From the NCBI GenBank assembly GCA_945868805.1, contig CAMBMO010000001.1, positions 62,001-126,000 on the forward strand: 64,000 bases of DNA, written 5' to 3'. This document shows positions 44,204-53,909 of the stretch, piece by piece. Within the stretch, counting starts at the first letter, position 1. Each line of letters begins with the position of its first letter. This DNA is from Singulisphaera sp. GP187 (GTDB lineage: Bacteria > Planctomycetota > Phycisphaerae > Phycisphaerales > SM1A02). The position numbers and the translations under genes were made by a program. Under the pieces are notes generated by a model. That model was given only the letters and a program-made list of their open reading frames with translations, was not told the origin of the DNA and did not search any database.

Positions 44204-45189
44204 CGACTCGACCTCACGGAAGGATCGTCTGCGAGGGTGCCAAGTCCAGCCAGTGTTCGGCGCTCGTCGTCGGCAAGGTCCGTTTGTTTGCGCGCCAGCA
44301 CGACCGCTCCAAGCATCGCCATGAGGAGGATCACGCCCGCCAACTCCAGACTCACTGGAAACTTCGTCACGAGAGCCATCCCAACACGGGAAGTATTGTC
44401 AGGCAGCATCGATGGAGAGAGAATCATGTCCATCGGAGCCGTTTGGGTTGCCCTCTCGACGGAGATGATCGCGGTGCTATCCGAACGGACATCGATCATT
44501 CGTCCATCAGCCCGGGGAACAACACGAGCAACGGTCGGATCGGTTCGCTGCGCTTGTTGAAGGAGGAGTTTCGGCATGGATGCGAGATCGCGCCATCCAT
44601 TGCGAACCGATCGCTCCTGATCGAATCGCGCCGTCGTCGCCGAATCTTGCACCGAAAAGATGCTGCCACCGAGAACTGCAATCAGGACGAATCCCGCAAT
44701 GACCGCGCTCGCAGGCTCGCGAGCAATGCGGTCGTAATCGACCGCGTCAGCGGAACCGATATCGGTGGGGGACTGTTGTGCCAGCATTAACACGAACAGG
44801 TACGTGATGAGAATCGCGCCGGCGTAGACGATCACGAGGGAAAATGCCACGAATTCCGCAGATAGGAGTACGTAGATCGCAGCACCGCTGATCACCACGA
44901 GCACGAAGTACATCGCGGAAAAAACCGGGCGATGGTGTGTGATCACACGGACGGCCGAGGCGACCGACACGAGTGCGCACAGAACCATAAGTCCAAGAGG
45001 GCCAACTTCGGACATTCCAGTCGGAATCGCCCCAATAACAAGCACGAGGATCCAAGCCACTCCAGCGAGACCCAGCACGGTCGCGCCCAACCGAACTTTA
45101 TGTCCAGTCGGCATGAGTATGAGTGCGAGTCCCATGGCGGCAATCGCGCACGCTGCGTAAAAAAGGGTCGGCACCATTACGGCTCTCAT
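44200..45189 (-). CDS. nuoJ: NADH-quinone oxidoreductase subunit J, long form
   Basis: 329 residues from ATG 45189, with CGGAGAC upstream; usual NuoJ is 160-200. The N-terminus adds three hydrophobic helices (LFYAACAIAAMGLALILM, LGLAGVAWILVLVIGAI) before the NuoJ core (FSAMYFVLVVISGAAIYVLLSAEFVAFSLVIVYAGAILITYLFVLML). A soluble insert of about 70 residues separates helices four and five. It is the first gene of nuoJKLMN and diverges from pgsA across about 100 bp. Confidence 0.88.
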   Translation of the reverse strand: MRAVMVPTLFYAACAIAAMGLALILMPTGHKVRLGATVLGLAGVAWILVLVIGAIPTGMSEVGPLGLMVLCALVSVASAVRVITHHRPVFSAMYFVLVVISGAAIYVLLSAEFVAFSLVIVYAGAILITYLFVLMLAQQSPTDIGSADAVDYDRIAREPASAVIAGFVLIAVLGGSIFSVQDSATTARFDQERSVRNGWRDLASMPKLLLQQAQRTDPTVARVVPRADGRMIDVRSDSTAIISVERATQTAPMDMILSPSMLPDNTSRVGMALVTKFPVSLELAGVILLMAMLGAVVLARKQTDLADDERRTLAGLGTLADDPSVRSSR

Positions 45190-45290
45190 GTCTCCGATGC
45201 AGTTTTCGATGCACAAGCGAATCCGATCACATCCGTGTGTCGGGTGAGAGGGGAAGATAATGCCGATTGCGATTGCCTGCAACGACCGAA

Positions 45291-45932
45291 ATGGATTCGT
45301 ACAATCGCACGCTGATGAGCGAACTCCGCAAGACGTTACCCAACTCAATCACCGTCGGGCGACTTGTCTTGGCTGTGGTGTTCTTCTGGCTCATTTCGGG
45401 CGTCGCTTGCACGCCTGGCGAGGATCCGTCGCGCGCCTGGTGGGCCGTGTGGGTTTTTATCGTCGCTGCAGTCACCGACATACTCGATGGTTACCTCGCG
45501 CGGAAGTGGAAGAGCGTCTCACCATTCGGCAGAATCCTCGATCCAGTTGTCGACAAAGTCTTGGTGTTGGGCGGGCTTGTGTTTCTCGCCGCTCCTCCGT
45601 TGCAGGAGGGAAGTGGAATCGTCGCCTGGATGGTGGTGGTCGTGATCGGTCGAGAACTGCTCGTCACCAGCGTGCGTGCGGTTATCGAAGCCACCGGGAG
45701 TCCCTTCGGCGCCGATTGGGGAGGAAAGATCAAGATGCTCGTCCAGTGCGTGACTGTGCCTGTGTGCTTTGGTAACGCAGCAATCGAGTCGAGACGAACT
45801 TCGCCGACCTTCAACCAGTTCGCTGAACTCCTGCTCTGGGGAATGCTTGTGATCACCATCGCAAGTGCGATTCCTGCGCTCATTCGAGCGGTTGCGTTCT
45901 TCAGAAATCACTCCCCGAGGAGCGCAATTTGA
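45291..45932 (+). CDS. pgsA: CDP-diacylglycerol-glycerol-3-phosphate 3-phosphatidyltransferase
   Basis: 213 residues from ATG 45291; TTG 45267 and ATG 45315 are alternative starts and none has a strong Shine-Dalgarno. The CDP-alcohol phosphotransferase motif DG-x2-AR-x8-G-x3-D-x3-D is exact (DGYLARKWKSVSPFGRILDP). Four or five transmembrane helices. It makes phosphatidylglycerophosphate, and the next gene, pgpA, dephosphorylates it, so the pair completes phosphatidylglycerol synthesis. Stop overlaps the pgpA start. Confidence 0.93.
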   Translation: MDSYNRTLMSELRKTLPNSITVGRLVLAVVFFWLISGVACTPGEDPSRAWWAVWVFIVAAVTDILDGYLARKWKSVSPFGRILDPVVDKVLVLGGLVFLAAPPLQEGSGIVAWMVVVVIGRELLVTSVRAVIEATGSPFGADWGGKIKMLVQCVTVPVCFGNAAIESRRTSPTFNQFAELLLWGMLVITIASAIPALIRAVAFFRNHSPRSAI

Positions 45933-46501
45933 CGAGCGGACGACGAATGCTCGCACGGTTGCCTGAAGGGCAAGCGGGCGGACTGTCGAGGCTGGGTGTT
46001 TTCGCCTTGACCGTTGGGGGACTCGGCTTCTTGCGACCGGCATCTGGTTCGTGGGGGTCACTTCCTCCAGTTGCGATCGTGATGGTAATCGTATGGATGG
46101 GATTCCCATGGTGGGTGATTGTCTGTGCGCTTGCAATGACGGCGTTCCTCTCAACGATCGCGTGCATTGCTTATGGAGAGCAAGCGGAAGCGTCCTTCGG
46201 AGCAAAGGACCCATCGTCTGTCGTTGCCGATGAGACGGCTGGTTGCGCGGTGACTTTGCTTGTCGCGCCGTGGTGGATGATCGCCGATGGGGGAGAGAGT
46301 GTGGTCGCTCGCGCTGCGATCGTGTGCGCGACAGGGTTCTTCTTTTTCCGGCTCTTTGATGTTTGGAAACCTGGATATGTCGCAGACCTGCAGAATCAGC
46401 CATTCGGATGGGGAATTGTTCTCGATGACCTTGCGGCTGGCGCTTGGTCGTGGCCCCCCGTCCTACTCTCAGTTGCTTTGGCGCTCCGGAGCTACCCATA
46501 G
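45929..46501 (+). CDS. pgpA: Phosphatidylglycerophosphatase A
   Basis: 190 residues, starting with TTG 45929 overlapping the pgsA stop. PgpA features: LRPASGSWGSLPP, DPSSVVADETAGCAVTL, FRLFDVWKPG and WGIVLDDLAAG, with four helices. Removes phosphate from phosphatidylglycerophosphate at the inner membrane. A polar 25-residue N-terminal extension precedes the core. Confidence 0.93.
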   Translation: MTSGRRMLARLPEGQAGGLSRLGVFALTVGGLGFLRPASGSWGSLPPVAIVMVIVWMGFPWWVIVCALAMTAFLSTIACIAYGEQAEASFGAKDPSSVVADETAGCAVTLLVAPWWMIADGGESVVARAAIVCATGFFFFRLFDVWKPGYVADLQNQPFGWGIVLDDLAAGAWSWPPVLLSVALALRSYP

Positions 46502-46521
46502 ACGGTCGACAGATCGGTCCA

Positions 46522-46983
46522 CTAGAGCGGTCGTACGGTCCGCATGTCAACGCGCGCTTCGAAAACCGTTCGCAAATTGCAGAGGTACCAGCGCCAGCTC
46601 TCGGCATCTTCCGCCATGGCCATGAGTGACTCCGGTTCGATGCCGACTGGACCCATGCGCAACACGACCTCGCTTCCGTTCTCGACAGACGGCTGAACCG
46701 TCCATTCAATGCGGACGAACTTGTCATCGACGCGAGAGGGCCAGTGCCAAGTCACTCGTCCGCCTGCGTCGAACTCCTCGATACCGATCGTCAAGGTTCG
46801 CTTAAACTTCCGATCCCATCCGAGTACGACCGATCCACCAGCGCGCAAGTCGACTTGGGCCGCAACTGGAAACCAGCGGATGAGTCCTGCTTCAGTCGTC
46901 AGCGCCGCGAAGACTTCTTCGGGATGCGCTGCGACTGTCTCCCGCAGGACTGTCCAAACTCCTTCTTTGTCGCGAATGACCAT
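46522..46983 (-). CDS. SRPBCC/AHSA1-family protein
   Basis: 153 residues. The START/SRPBCC pattern is ETVAAHPEEVFAALT, IRWFPVAAQVDLRAGGSVVLGW and GSEVVLRMGPVG, the fold used for hydrophobic ligand binding or Hsp90-like cochaperones. No catalytic residue can be named. It follows lysA by 19 bases with AGGAA upstream and is probably in its transcript. Function unknown. Confidence 0.78.
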   Translation of the reverse strand: MVIRDKEGVWTVLRETVAAHPEEVFAALTTEAGLIRWFPVAAQVDLRAGGSVVLGWDRKFKRTLTIGIEEFDAGGRVTWHWPSRVDDKFVRIEWTVQPSVENGSEVVLRMGPVGIEPESLMAMAEDAESWRWYLCNLRTVFEARVDMRTVRPL

Positions 46984-47002
46984 TGGGCGGAATTCCTATG
47001 AA

Positions 47003-48292
47003 CTATCGGTGTTCGTGGCGAACGAGATCGTCGTAGGTCTCGCGTTCTCGAATTAGTCGGAAGTGGTCTCCGTCGACGAGCACCTCGGCCGGAAGAGGAT
47101 GGCTGTTGTACCGGCTCGCCATCGCCATCCCGTACGCACCAGCAGTGAAGACCGCGAGAAAGTCTCCTCGATCGAGTGGGGGAAGCATTCGATCCTCTGC
47201 AATGAAGTCGCCAGTTTCGCAGAGTGGACCGACCACTTCGGTTCGTTCGAGACCAGCCATGACCAACTCGCGGGCGCGTCGAGGCGGAACCAATGCGCCG
47301 ACCGGATCGGTCGGCCAAACGAAGTGAAATGCACCGTAGTGACTCGGTCGGAGCAATGTGTGCATTCCAGCGTCACAAATTGCGAAGTTGCGATCACCGG
47401 ACTTCTTGACATACTCAACCTTGGTCAAGAGGACTCCGGCATTCGCCGCGATCGAACGACCCGGTTCGAGAATGATGCGCAAGCCTGCGTCGACGCGGGC
47501 TTGAAGAAGCGGAACGATCACCCGTGCGTAGTCGCTCGCGAGCGGAGACTGATCGCTCTCGTAATCCGCGCCAAATCCGCCACCGAGATCGAGCGTGTCG
47601 ACATGAAAACCCTTCGATTCAAGTTTGTCGATGAGCGCAAGCGCCTTCCGCACGCTTTCAAGATACGGGTCTGTCGAATAGACCGGCGAACCGATGTGAA
47701 GGTGGATTCCCCGAAGCGCGACCAGTGGATCATGACCGTACGCATCGAAGAATGCGAGGGCTCTTTCGAGGTCAACCCCAAACTTGCTCTCACGCTTTCC
47801 AGTCGTGGTGTACCTGTGCGTCTTGGGGTCAACATCGGGGTTCACCCGAAGTGCCGCGCAAGTGCTCATGCCAGTCTCATGAGCGATCCGGGAGAGTGTT
47901 TCGAATTCCATTTCACTTTCGACATTGAAAAGTCCGATTCGTTGTTGGAGCGCATAGCGGATCTCCTGGTCCGACTTGCCAACGCCCGCGTACACGAAGT
48001 TCTTCGGATCTCCGCCAGCCCGCAACGCGCGAAAGATTTCGCCTCCTGAGACGACGTCCATCCCAGCCCCGCATTCAATCAAGATTCGAAGAATTGCAAG
48101 ATTCGAGCAGCATTTGACCGAGTAGCAGATCAATGGATCCACAGGAGCGAAGGCGGTGCTGAGGCGCGTGAAATGCTGTCGCAATGTGGACGCCGAGTAG
48201 ACATAGCACGGAGTTCCGAAAGCCTGCGCGAGATCGTGCATCGCGACACCTTCGCAGAAGAGAGAACCACTTTGATATCGAAATTCATCCAT
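47003..48292 (-). CDS. lysA: Diaminopimelate decarboxylase
   Basis: 429 residues. Last step of lysine synthesis (meso-diaminopimelate to L-lysine plus CO2). The PLP lysine is in CYSVKCCSN (Lys60), followed by GAGMDVVSGGE, LHIGSPV, the phosphate-binding LGGGFG, EPGRSIAANAG and the CETGDFI dimer-site motif, so all key regions are present. AAGG lies five bases before ATG 48292. Heads a short unit with the SRPBCC gene. Confidence 0.95.
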   Translation of the reverse strand: MDEFRYQSGSLFCEGVAMHDLAQAFGTPCYVYSASTLRQHFTRLSTAFAPVDPLICYSVKCCSNLAILRILIECGAGMDVVSGGEIFRALRAGGDPKNFVYAGVGKSDQEIRYALQQRIGLFNVESEMEFETLSRIAHETGMSTCAALRVNPDVDPKTHRYTTTGKRESKFGVDLERALAFFDAYGHDPLVALRGIHLHIGSPVYSTDPYLESVRKALALIDKLESKGFHVDTLDLGGGFGADYESDQSPLASDYARVIVPLLQARVDAGLRIILEPGRSIAANAGVLLTKVEYVKKSGDRNFAICDAGMHTLLRPSHYGAFHFVWPTDPVGALVPPRRARELVMAGLERTEVVGPLCETGDFIAEDRMLPPLDRGDFLAVFTAGAYGMAMASRYNSHPLPAEVLVDGDHFRLIRERETYDDLVRHEHR

Positions 48293-48374
48293 AGTGCCTT
48301 CGTGGAAATCCTCAGGAGCGTTTTAGGATAGTCGTTCCGTCCAACGGCGACGGTCAATTGGGTCACAGGAGTCG

Positions 48375-49244
48375 TCAGCGATTCGTCGACGAGGACTGCT
48401 TCGCCGATTGCACCCGGCGCATTTGAAATGCCCACCCTGCCAGAGTTGTGGCGCCACCGATGAACAACCATGCGGCGGGGGATTCTGGGCAACGAAATGA
48501 CGGCACAATCATCTCGAGGAGTGGCATTCCGCATCCGAGCAATAAGAGCGATCCGAGAGTTGCCGCAGCGCCAGCGAGCGCCCAACGAGAGAAGAGGATG
48601 CCGAGTGCAAACCCCATAATCGCTCCACACGCAGTTGTCGCAAACAAAAAGGTCTGGGTCGCTTGAGGAACGAGCGCCCAGCGGCTCTTGATGAGCGCGG
48701 TCGTGCGACTTCCTAAACCGGCAAGGCGCGAAAGTGTATCGGTTGTCGCACTGGTGGTCGCAGTCGCGTGCGAATCAGTGGATGTCTCGGAACGCGGAGG
48801 AGTCGAAGCAATTCTGGACTCTCCAAGTATGGTCACGATTGCTGCGGTCAATCCACTGCGCGCTGAACGCACGGATGCAGCTGGAGTCGCTTCGTTGTCA
48901 AGGACTCCCGTCGCTGGTACCAGTGGAATCTGAGCCGTTGGGGCAATCCCTCGCTCGACGAGCAACCCGCCGAAGAGGAGCCCGATGAGTGTGCCAGCGA
49001 CTCCAAACCCGATCGCGACAGCTGGCCTTACAAAGAGCGCCGCGATTGCCGCAAAGGCCACGCTCGCCGTTGCGGCACAAAGAGCGGGGGACCACTCAGG
49101 GACGACTGTGTCATGTACGACTCCTCCGAGGCACCAACCGAGCACACCACCGGTCAAAGCGGCGATCAATCCAATCAGTCGAACTCCCGCGATGAGCAGA
49201 AGCAATCCGAGGCTCGCGAAAAGCGCGAGGAGCAACATCGTCAT
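48375..49244 (-). CDS. Hypothetical glycine-rich multi-pass membrane protein
   Basis: 289 residues from ATG 49244. Three helices at the N-terminus (LLLALFASLGLLLLIAGV, LIGLIAALTGGVLGWCLGG, AVAIGFGVAGTLIGLLFGGLL), an Ala/Ser/Thr-rich polar loop of about 90 residues, then three or four helices at the C-terminus. No conserved motif is recognised. It diverges from the asparaginase gene across 110 bp. TACCGT lies 7 bases before the ATG. Confidence 0.7.
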   Translation of the reverse strand: MTMLLLALFASLGLLLLIAGVRLIGLIAALTGGVLGWCLGGVVHDTVVPEWSPALCAATASVAFAAIAALFVRPAVAIGFGVAGTLIGLLFGGLLVERGIAPTAQIPLVPATGVLDNEATPAASVRSARSGLTAAIVTILGESRIASTPPRSETSTDSHATATTSATTDTLSRLAGLGSRTTALIKSRWALVPQATQTFLFATTACGAIMGFALGILFSRWALAGAAATLGSLLLLGCGMPLLEMIVPSFRCPESPAAWLFIGGATTLAGWAFQMRRVQSAKQSSSTNR

Positions 49245-49342
49245 GTGCGCTACGGTATCCGACTTGTTGCACTCGAAGCACGGCAATGGCGTCCTAGGCA
49301 ACTCGTGCGACCAATGTCGATGCCGAACCTGGTGAACCCGAA

Positions 49343-49348
49343 TAACCT
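49343..49348 (+). promoter_or_regulatory. -10-like TAACCT six bases before a start codon
   Basis: TAACCT (49343-49348), then GCACCG, then ATG 49355; no Shine-Dalgarno sequence. Predicts a leaderless mRNA. Confidence 0.35.
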
Positions 49349-49354
49349 GCACCG

Positions 49355-49885
49355 ATGTTCAAAGTCCTGCTCATTTCAACTGGCGGCACGATCGAAAAAA
49401 CATACGACGAGTTTGCCGGGGTCTTGTCGAACCACGCAAGCGTGCTCGATGTCATGCTCGGTTCTCTCGAACTTCAAGGCGTGACGATTACGCGGTGCCC
49501 GCTGATGAATAAGGACAGCCTCGAAATGACCGAGAACGATCACCGTCATATCGCTGAAGTCGCCATCGACGGCGCACGGAGTCATGACGGAGTCGTCATA
49601 GTTCACGGCACTGATCGGCTTGCGCGAACAGGGGAGGCTGTCTGGTCGCGATGGTCCCAACCGGATGCCCATCAGAAGTCGATTGTGCTCACTGGTGCAA
49701 TGCGACCGTATGAGATGCGCCGAACAGATGCGATTCAGAATCTCACCGAAGCCCTCCTCGCAGTCCAGATCTTGGAAGCGGGGGTCTACGCCGTTATGCA
49801 CAACAAGATTTTGAAGTTTCCCGACGTGACAAAAGACTTGGTGAACGGGACATTCGTCAAGAGCACGACTTCGGGTTCGACCTAG
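49355..49885 (+). CDS. Single-domain L-asparaginase-like protein
   Basis: 176 residues. It has both asparaginase nucleophile regions: LLISTGGTIEKTYDEFAG with the N-terminal threonine and VVIVHGTDRLARTGEAV with the second threonine, plus IVLTGAMRP. The whole C-terminal domain of the usual 330-residue enzyme is absent and the frame ends cleanly. Short asparaginase-domain proteins exist in other bacteria, so this is probably a genuine short form and not a truncation. Hydrolysis of asparagine is possible but unproven. Convergent with smc. Confidence 0.82.
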   Translation: MFKVLLISTGGTIEKTYDEFAGVLSNHASVLDVMLGSLELQGVTITRCPLMNKDSLEMTENDHRHIAEVAIDGARSHDGVVIVHGTDRLARTGEAVWSRWSQPDAHQKSIVLTGAMRPYEMRRTDAIQNLTEALLAVQILEAGVYAVMHNKILKFPDVTKDLVNGTFVKSTTSGST

Positions 49886-49925
49886 CGGTTGCGTGGCAGT
49901 CCCAAACGACCGGCAATACCGACCA

Positions 49926-52900
49926 TCAGTTGTTCGTCAAGACAGGTGAAACGCCTGAGTTGACGGATTGACTGGCGGCTTGACTGGCAGAGGTGTCTTG
50001 CTGTTGCTCTTCAGCGAGGGCCGAGTCGGCGATACGCCCTCCTGCGCCAACTTGCTCGAATCGCACCGTGACTCGCTTTGATACCCCACGCTGGGGCATC
50101 GTCACGCCGTGAAGTCGGTGGCATGCTTGCATCGTGCGTTTGTGATGCGTGATGACGATGAAGTGGCTTTGATCAAGGAATCCGTTGAGGGCATTGCAAA
50201 ACCGTTCGACATTCGATTCGTCGAGCGCGGCATCGACTTCGTCGAGGATGCAGAAAGGGGCGGGTTTGCTCTTGAAGATCGCGAGCAACAATGCGACGGT
50301 CGTCATCGACTTCTCGCCACCGGACAACTGGGTGATGATCCGCGGTTCCTTGCCAGGTGGCTTCGCTCGGATCTCGATCCCGGACGCAAGCCAGTCAATC
50401 GTGCCATCTTCGAGCGGAATGAGATACATGTCCGCGCTTCCTCCACCGAAAAGGCGTCGGAACATGCCGTTGGTGCCACCGAAGTTTTCGCGAACCATGT
50501 TGAATGTCTCTTCGAACTGCACCCGACTCGTCGCATCCAGTTCAACGACGAGTCGCGCCAGATGCCCCTTGGCAGAGTCGATGTCGGTCAACTGATTCGC
50601 AAGTTCCTGAGTCCGGTTCTCGAGATCCGTCAGTTCGGTCATCGCATCCAAATTGACATTTCCGAGAGCGCGAATCTCGTCACGGAGTTGGTCCGCCTCG
50701 AGCGAGGCAGTTGCGCGATCTCCGAGCACGAAAGTCCCAGCCTCTCGCTCGGCGAGATGATCCGTCCAGAGTGTCTCAATCTCTGTGCCGAGCTCCTCCC
50801 GCGCCTGGGCGACGAGTGTTTCGATCCGCATCGTGCACTCACGCCTCGCAAGTTCGGATTCGCTCCAAGCACGTTCGGTCTCGGTCGCGGATTCGCGTCG
50901 CGCACGCAGGGCTTCACCGGCCGCGTCATTTGCGACGACAGCGAGAGACAATGCCTGCGCGAGATCCGCAAGTGCGACGGCAATGGCATCATGCTTCTGC
51001 TGAGCTCGCTGGATCAACGACCGTGAATCTGAAATCGACTCTTCAAGAGTCTCGACATGTGCCTCGCGACGCCTCAAGTGATCCTCAGCAGTGACACGCT
51101 GACGACGGGCCTCGAGCAACGCCGTCTCGATCAAGGTGTGCTCTCTGCGCGCCACCTGCGCGCGACTGGTCGTGTCGCCAAGCGCCAATCGCGCCAGCGA
51201 AAGCGCCTCCTGAGATTGATTCAACACAAGTTGCTGAAGGGCGGCCCCTTCACGTGCACCTGTCGCATTGGCATCCGCCGTCGCAAGCGCTTGTTCCGCC
51301 GTTGTGAGGCGTTCACAAATCGAAGAGTGCTCTTCCCTCGCTGACTGCGAGCGGCGCTCGATCTCGACGGCCTCGAATCGAAGCGCGAGCTTCTCACGCT
51401 CGATTCTCGTAATGAATTGTTCCGTGCGATCTGCCTGGAACTCGCATTCAATCGATGTCCGCCGTGCCGCTTGGAGCGCAACATCACGTTCTCCATGTCG
51501 TACGCGCGCAGCGCTTCCCAAGGCGGCAATCCGTGTCGCATCATCTTCGACCGCCTGAATTCGCTCGCTGAGGAGTTGAGCCGATGAGGTCAACTCGGTG
51601 AGTTCGGCTCGTCGGATGACGGAGCCTCCGCTCCCACCGCGCAATCGTCCGACCGTCACCGTCCTCATGCCATCGACGACTTCACCCGCCAGAGTGACAA
51701 ATCTGGAATGAGTGCGGGACTGCGCCGAGAGTTCGAGCGCAGTTTCGAGATCATCGACCAACCATGTACCTCTGAGCAAACCATCGACGACGCCTTGGAC
51801 GCCTCCCGACACTCGTAGCGTCGAGACCAAGGTCCTCGCGCCCTGCGGGCACGGAGACGATGGCGCATCGCTCGATGCTTCCACAAGAGCCGATGCAAAG
51901 GTCACCCGACCGTCCAGTTCGCATGCGTGAGCAAGAAGTCGGCTCGGCGCATCGGCAAGATCACCAGTGGGAGTCATTTCTGTCGCCTTCGTAAAGGTCA
52001 ATGCCTCCTCGACCACAAGACACTCGAGCCAACTTCCCAATGCTGCTTCGACCGCAACCGCATGCGCCCGATCCGTCGACACGAAGTCGCCAAGTGCACC
52101 ACGGACCCCGGGGAAGCTCGCCGAATCGTTCAGTACCACGCGCACCGCGCTTGCGAGACCTTCTCTCGCCGACTCCATTTCTTCCAGCACCAACCGCCGA
52201 CTTTCGTCGCGAGTGCGCTCGTCGCGCAAGGCAGTTAAGCGACCGCTGATCAGCACGCCCTCTTCGCCAAGCGACTCCATGCTTCGAAGTTCATCCGAGA
52301 CCTCGGACTCGATGCGTTGAGACATCACCTGCGCTTCTGCACGCCGAGATGCGACGAGATTCCTTGTTTGGAGATGCGTCTGAAGTTCGCGGTCTTGTTC
52401 GGTCGATCGCGCCGTTACCTTGGTTGACTCCAAAGCGATTGAAGCGAGTCTCTCTTCGGCGGCGTGCTTTCGAGCGACGAGTCTCGCCATTTCGCGCTCG
52501 AGCGCAAGGTGCTCTTCGCGCCAGCGCAGATCTGCGTCGCGGGCTTCCGATGCACTTACGGCGCATTGGGCGCGCGACTCTTCGGCTTCAGCGTTTCGCT
52601 CTTCCGCATCGACCACCGCCTTCGCAGCGTTTTCGACCGCTTCGATGAGTTCGCAGAGCTGATGGGAGTACTCGGCAACCCGAGCATCGAGTGCACCGAT
52701 CGCCGAAGCGTCCTGCTCAAGCGCGCTCCGAGTTTCGCCGAGCGATTGCTCGGTGAACTCGATGCGCTGTTGCACCTGCTTGACCGCCGACGCCGCTTCA
52801 AGACGCTCACGCTCGAGCGACTGTTGATTCTGCATTACGAGGTCGCGTTCGGATTCTCTCAATCGTTTCTCGTGCTCCGACGCTTCGAGTGATTGCGAAA

Positions 52901-53825
52901 GGGCGTCGCGAGCCGACACTGCCGCGGCGACCGCCAGTTCGCATTCCGCAAGTTTGGAGCGGTGTTCGTGGTATTGATCGATCGTGAGCGCGGATCTCAG
53001 TGCCCGACGCCTCGAATCAAGCTCGACGTAACGCTTCGCCTTTTCCGCTTGACCTCGCACGATCCGAAGTCGTCGCTCCGCCCCTGACAGTTGCTCACGC
53101 AGTACAACCAGGTTTTTCTCGGCAAGCTCTAGCTTGCGCGCCGCTTCTTCTTTGCGGGCGCGAAACTTCGCCACGCCGGCCGCCTCTTCCAAGATCGCGC
53201 GGCGTTCGGCAGGGTTGGCCTCGAGGAGTGCGGCGACTTTTCCTTGCTCGATGATCGAGTAAGCATCCGTTCCGATCCCCGTGTCCATGAACAGTTCTTT
53301 GATATCTCGCAATCGAACTTTTCGTCCATTGATGAGGTACTCGCTGCGCCCATCGCTGTAGAGTTTTCGTGTCACGTCTACCTCGTCCGATTCCACGGGC
53401 AAGGCACGGTGACGATTCTGTCCACGGCTGACGAGCGCGTGGACTTCTCCAGTTGAATGCGCCGAATCGTCCGTCGAGTCAACAATATCGTCGTTCTCGG
53501 TCGCATTGTTGCCGTCCGGATCTTCGACCCGCCGAGTCACGGGGGAGTAGGGGGCATCCAACAATGGGTTCGTAAAGACAAGCGATACCGAGGCGCATCC
53601 CATTGGCTTGCGAACAGCGCTTCCCGCAAAGATGACATCCACCATCGCGCCCCCACGAAGGCTCTTCGCGCTGCGCTCCCCAAGCACCCATTTGATCGCG
53701 TCGACGACATTGCTCTTGCCACAGCCGTTCGGTCCGACAATGCCGATGATCGGCTCGTCAAATCGAAACTCCGTGTGGTCAGCGAAACTCTTAAATCCGT
53801 TGAGAATGAGTTTAGAAAGGCGCAC
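49926..53825 (-). CDS. smc: Chromosome segregation protein SMC
   Basis: 1299 residues from GTG 53825 with AGGAGG five bases upstream; the open frame extends to 53906. N-terminal Walker [21 protein letters not shown], then a long coiled coil, a hinge ([24 protein letters not shown]), a second coil, and C-terminal signature [16 protein letters not shown] with Walker [11 protein letters not shown]. It is about 110 residues longer than B. subtilis SMC because of an insert of about 40 residues in the head after the Walker A region (about residues 85-145) and a Gln/Ser tail. Role: chromosome organisation and segregation. Confidence 0.96.
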   Translation of the reverse strand: MRLSKLILNGFKSFADHTEFRFDEPIIGIVGPNGCGKSNVVDAIKWVLGERSAKSLRGGAMVDVIFAGSAVRKPMGCASVSLVFTNPLLDAPYSPVTRRVEDPDGNNATENDDIVDSTDDSAHSTGEVHALVSRGQNRHRALPVESDEVDVTRKLYSDGRSEYLINGRKVRLRDIKELFMDTGIGTDAYSIIEQGKVAALLEANPAERRAILEEAAGVAKFRARKEEAARKLELAEKNLVVLREQLSGAERRLRIVRGQAEKAKRYVELDSRRRALRSALTIDQYHEHRSKLAECELAVAAAVSARDALSQSLEASEHEKRLRESERDLVMQNQQSLERERLEAASAVKQVQQRIEFTEQSLGETRSALEQDASAIGALDARVAEYSHQLCELIEAVENAAKAVVDAEERNAEAEESRAQCAVSASEARDADLRWREEHLALEREMARLVARKHAAEERLASIALESTKVTARSTEQDRELQTHLQTRNLVASRRAEAQVMSQRIESEVSDELRSMESLGEEGVLISGRLTALRDERTRDESRRLVLEEMESAREGLASAVRVVLNDSASFPGVRGALGDFVSTDRAHAVAVEAALGSWLECLVVEEALTFTKATEMTPTGDLADAPSRLLAHACELDGRVTFASALVEASSDAPSSPCPQGARTLVSTLRVSGGVQGVVDGLLRGTWLVDDLETALELSAQSRTHSRFVTLAGEVVDGMRTVTVGRLRGGSGGSVIRRAELTELTSSAQLLSERIQAVEDDATRIAALGSAARVRHGERDVALQAARRTSIECEFQADRTEQFITRIEREKLALRFEAVEIERRSQSAREEHSSICERLTTAEQALATADANATGAREGAALQQLVLNQSQEALSLARLALGDTTSRAQVARREHTLIETALLEARRQRVTAEDHLRRREAHVETLEESISDSRSLIQRAQQKHDAIAVALADLAQALSLAVVANDAAGEALRARRESATETERAWSESELARRECTMRIETLVAQAREELGTEIETLWTDHLAEREAGTFVLGDRATASLEADQLRDEIRALGNVNLDAMTELTDLENRTQELANQLTDIDSAKGHLARLVVELDATSRVQFEETFNMVRENFGGTNGMFRRLFGGGSADMYLIPLEDGTIDWLASGIEIRAKPPGKEPRIITQLSGGEKSMTTVALLLAIFKSKPAPFCILDEVDAALDESNVERFCNALNGFLDQSHFIVITHHKRTMQACHRLHGVTMPQRGVSKRVTVRFEQVGAGGRIADSALAEEQQQDTSASQAASQSVNSGVSPVLTNN

Positions 53826-53909
53826 TCCGACCTCCTGTCGCAACTCTGAACGACCTCTCATCCGTAAGAGGTTTGCCCGATGGGGCCGAAGGCCAATCGG
53901 CCTCAAACA

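Noticed and set aside
45519-46727. A 402-codon minus-strand open frame
   Set aside because: It is antisense to pgsA and pgpA, both with exact catalytic motifs, and its composition is Arg/Ser-rich shadow type.
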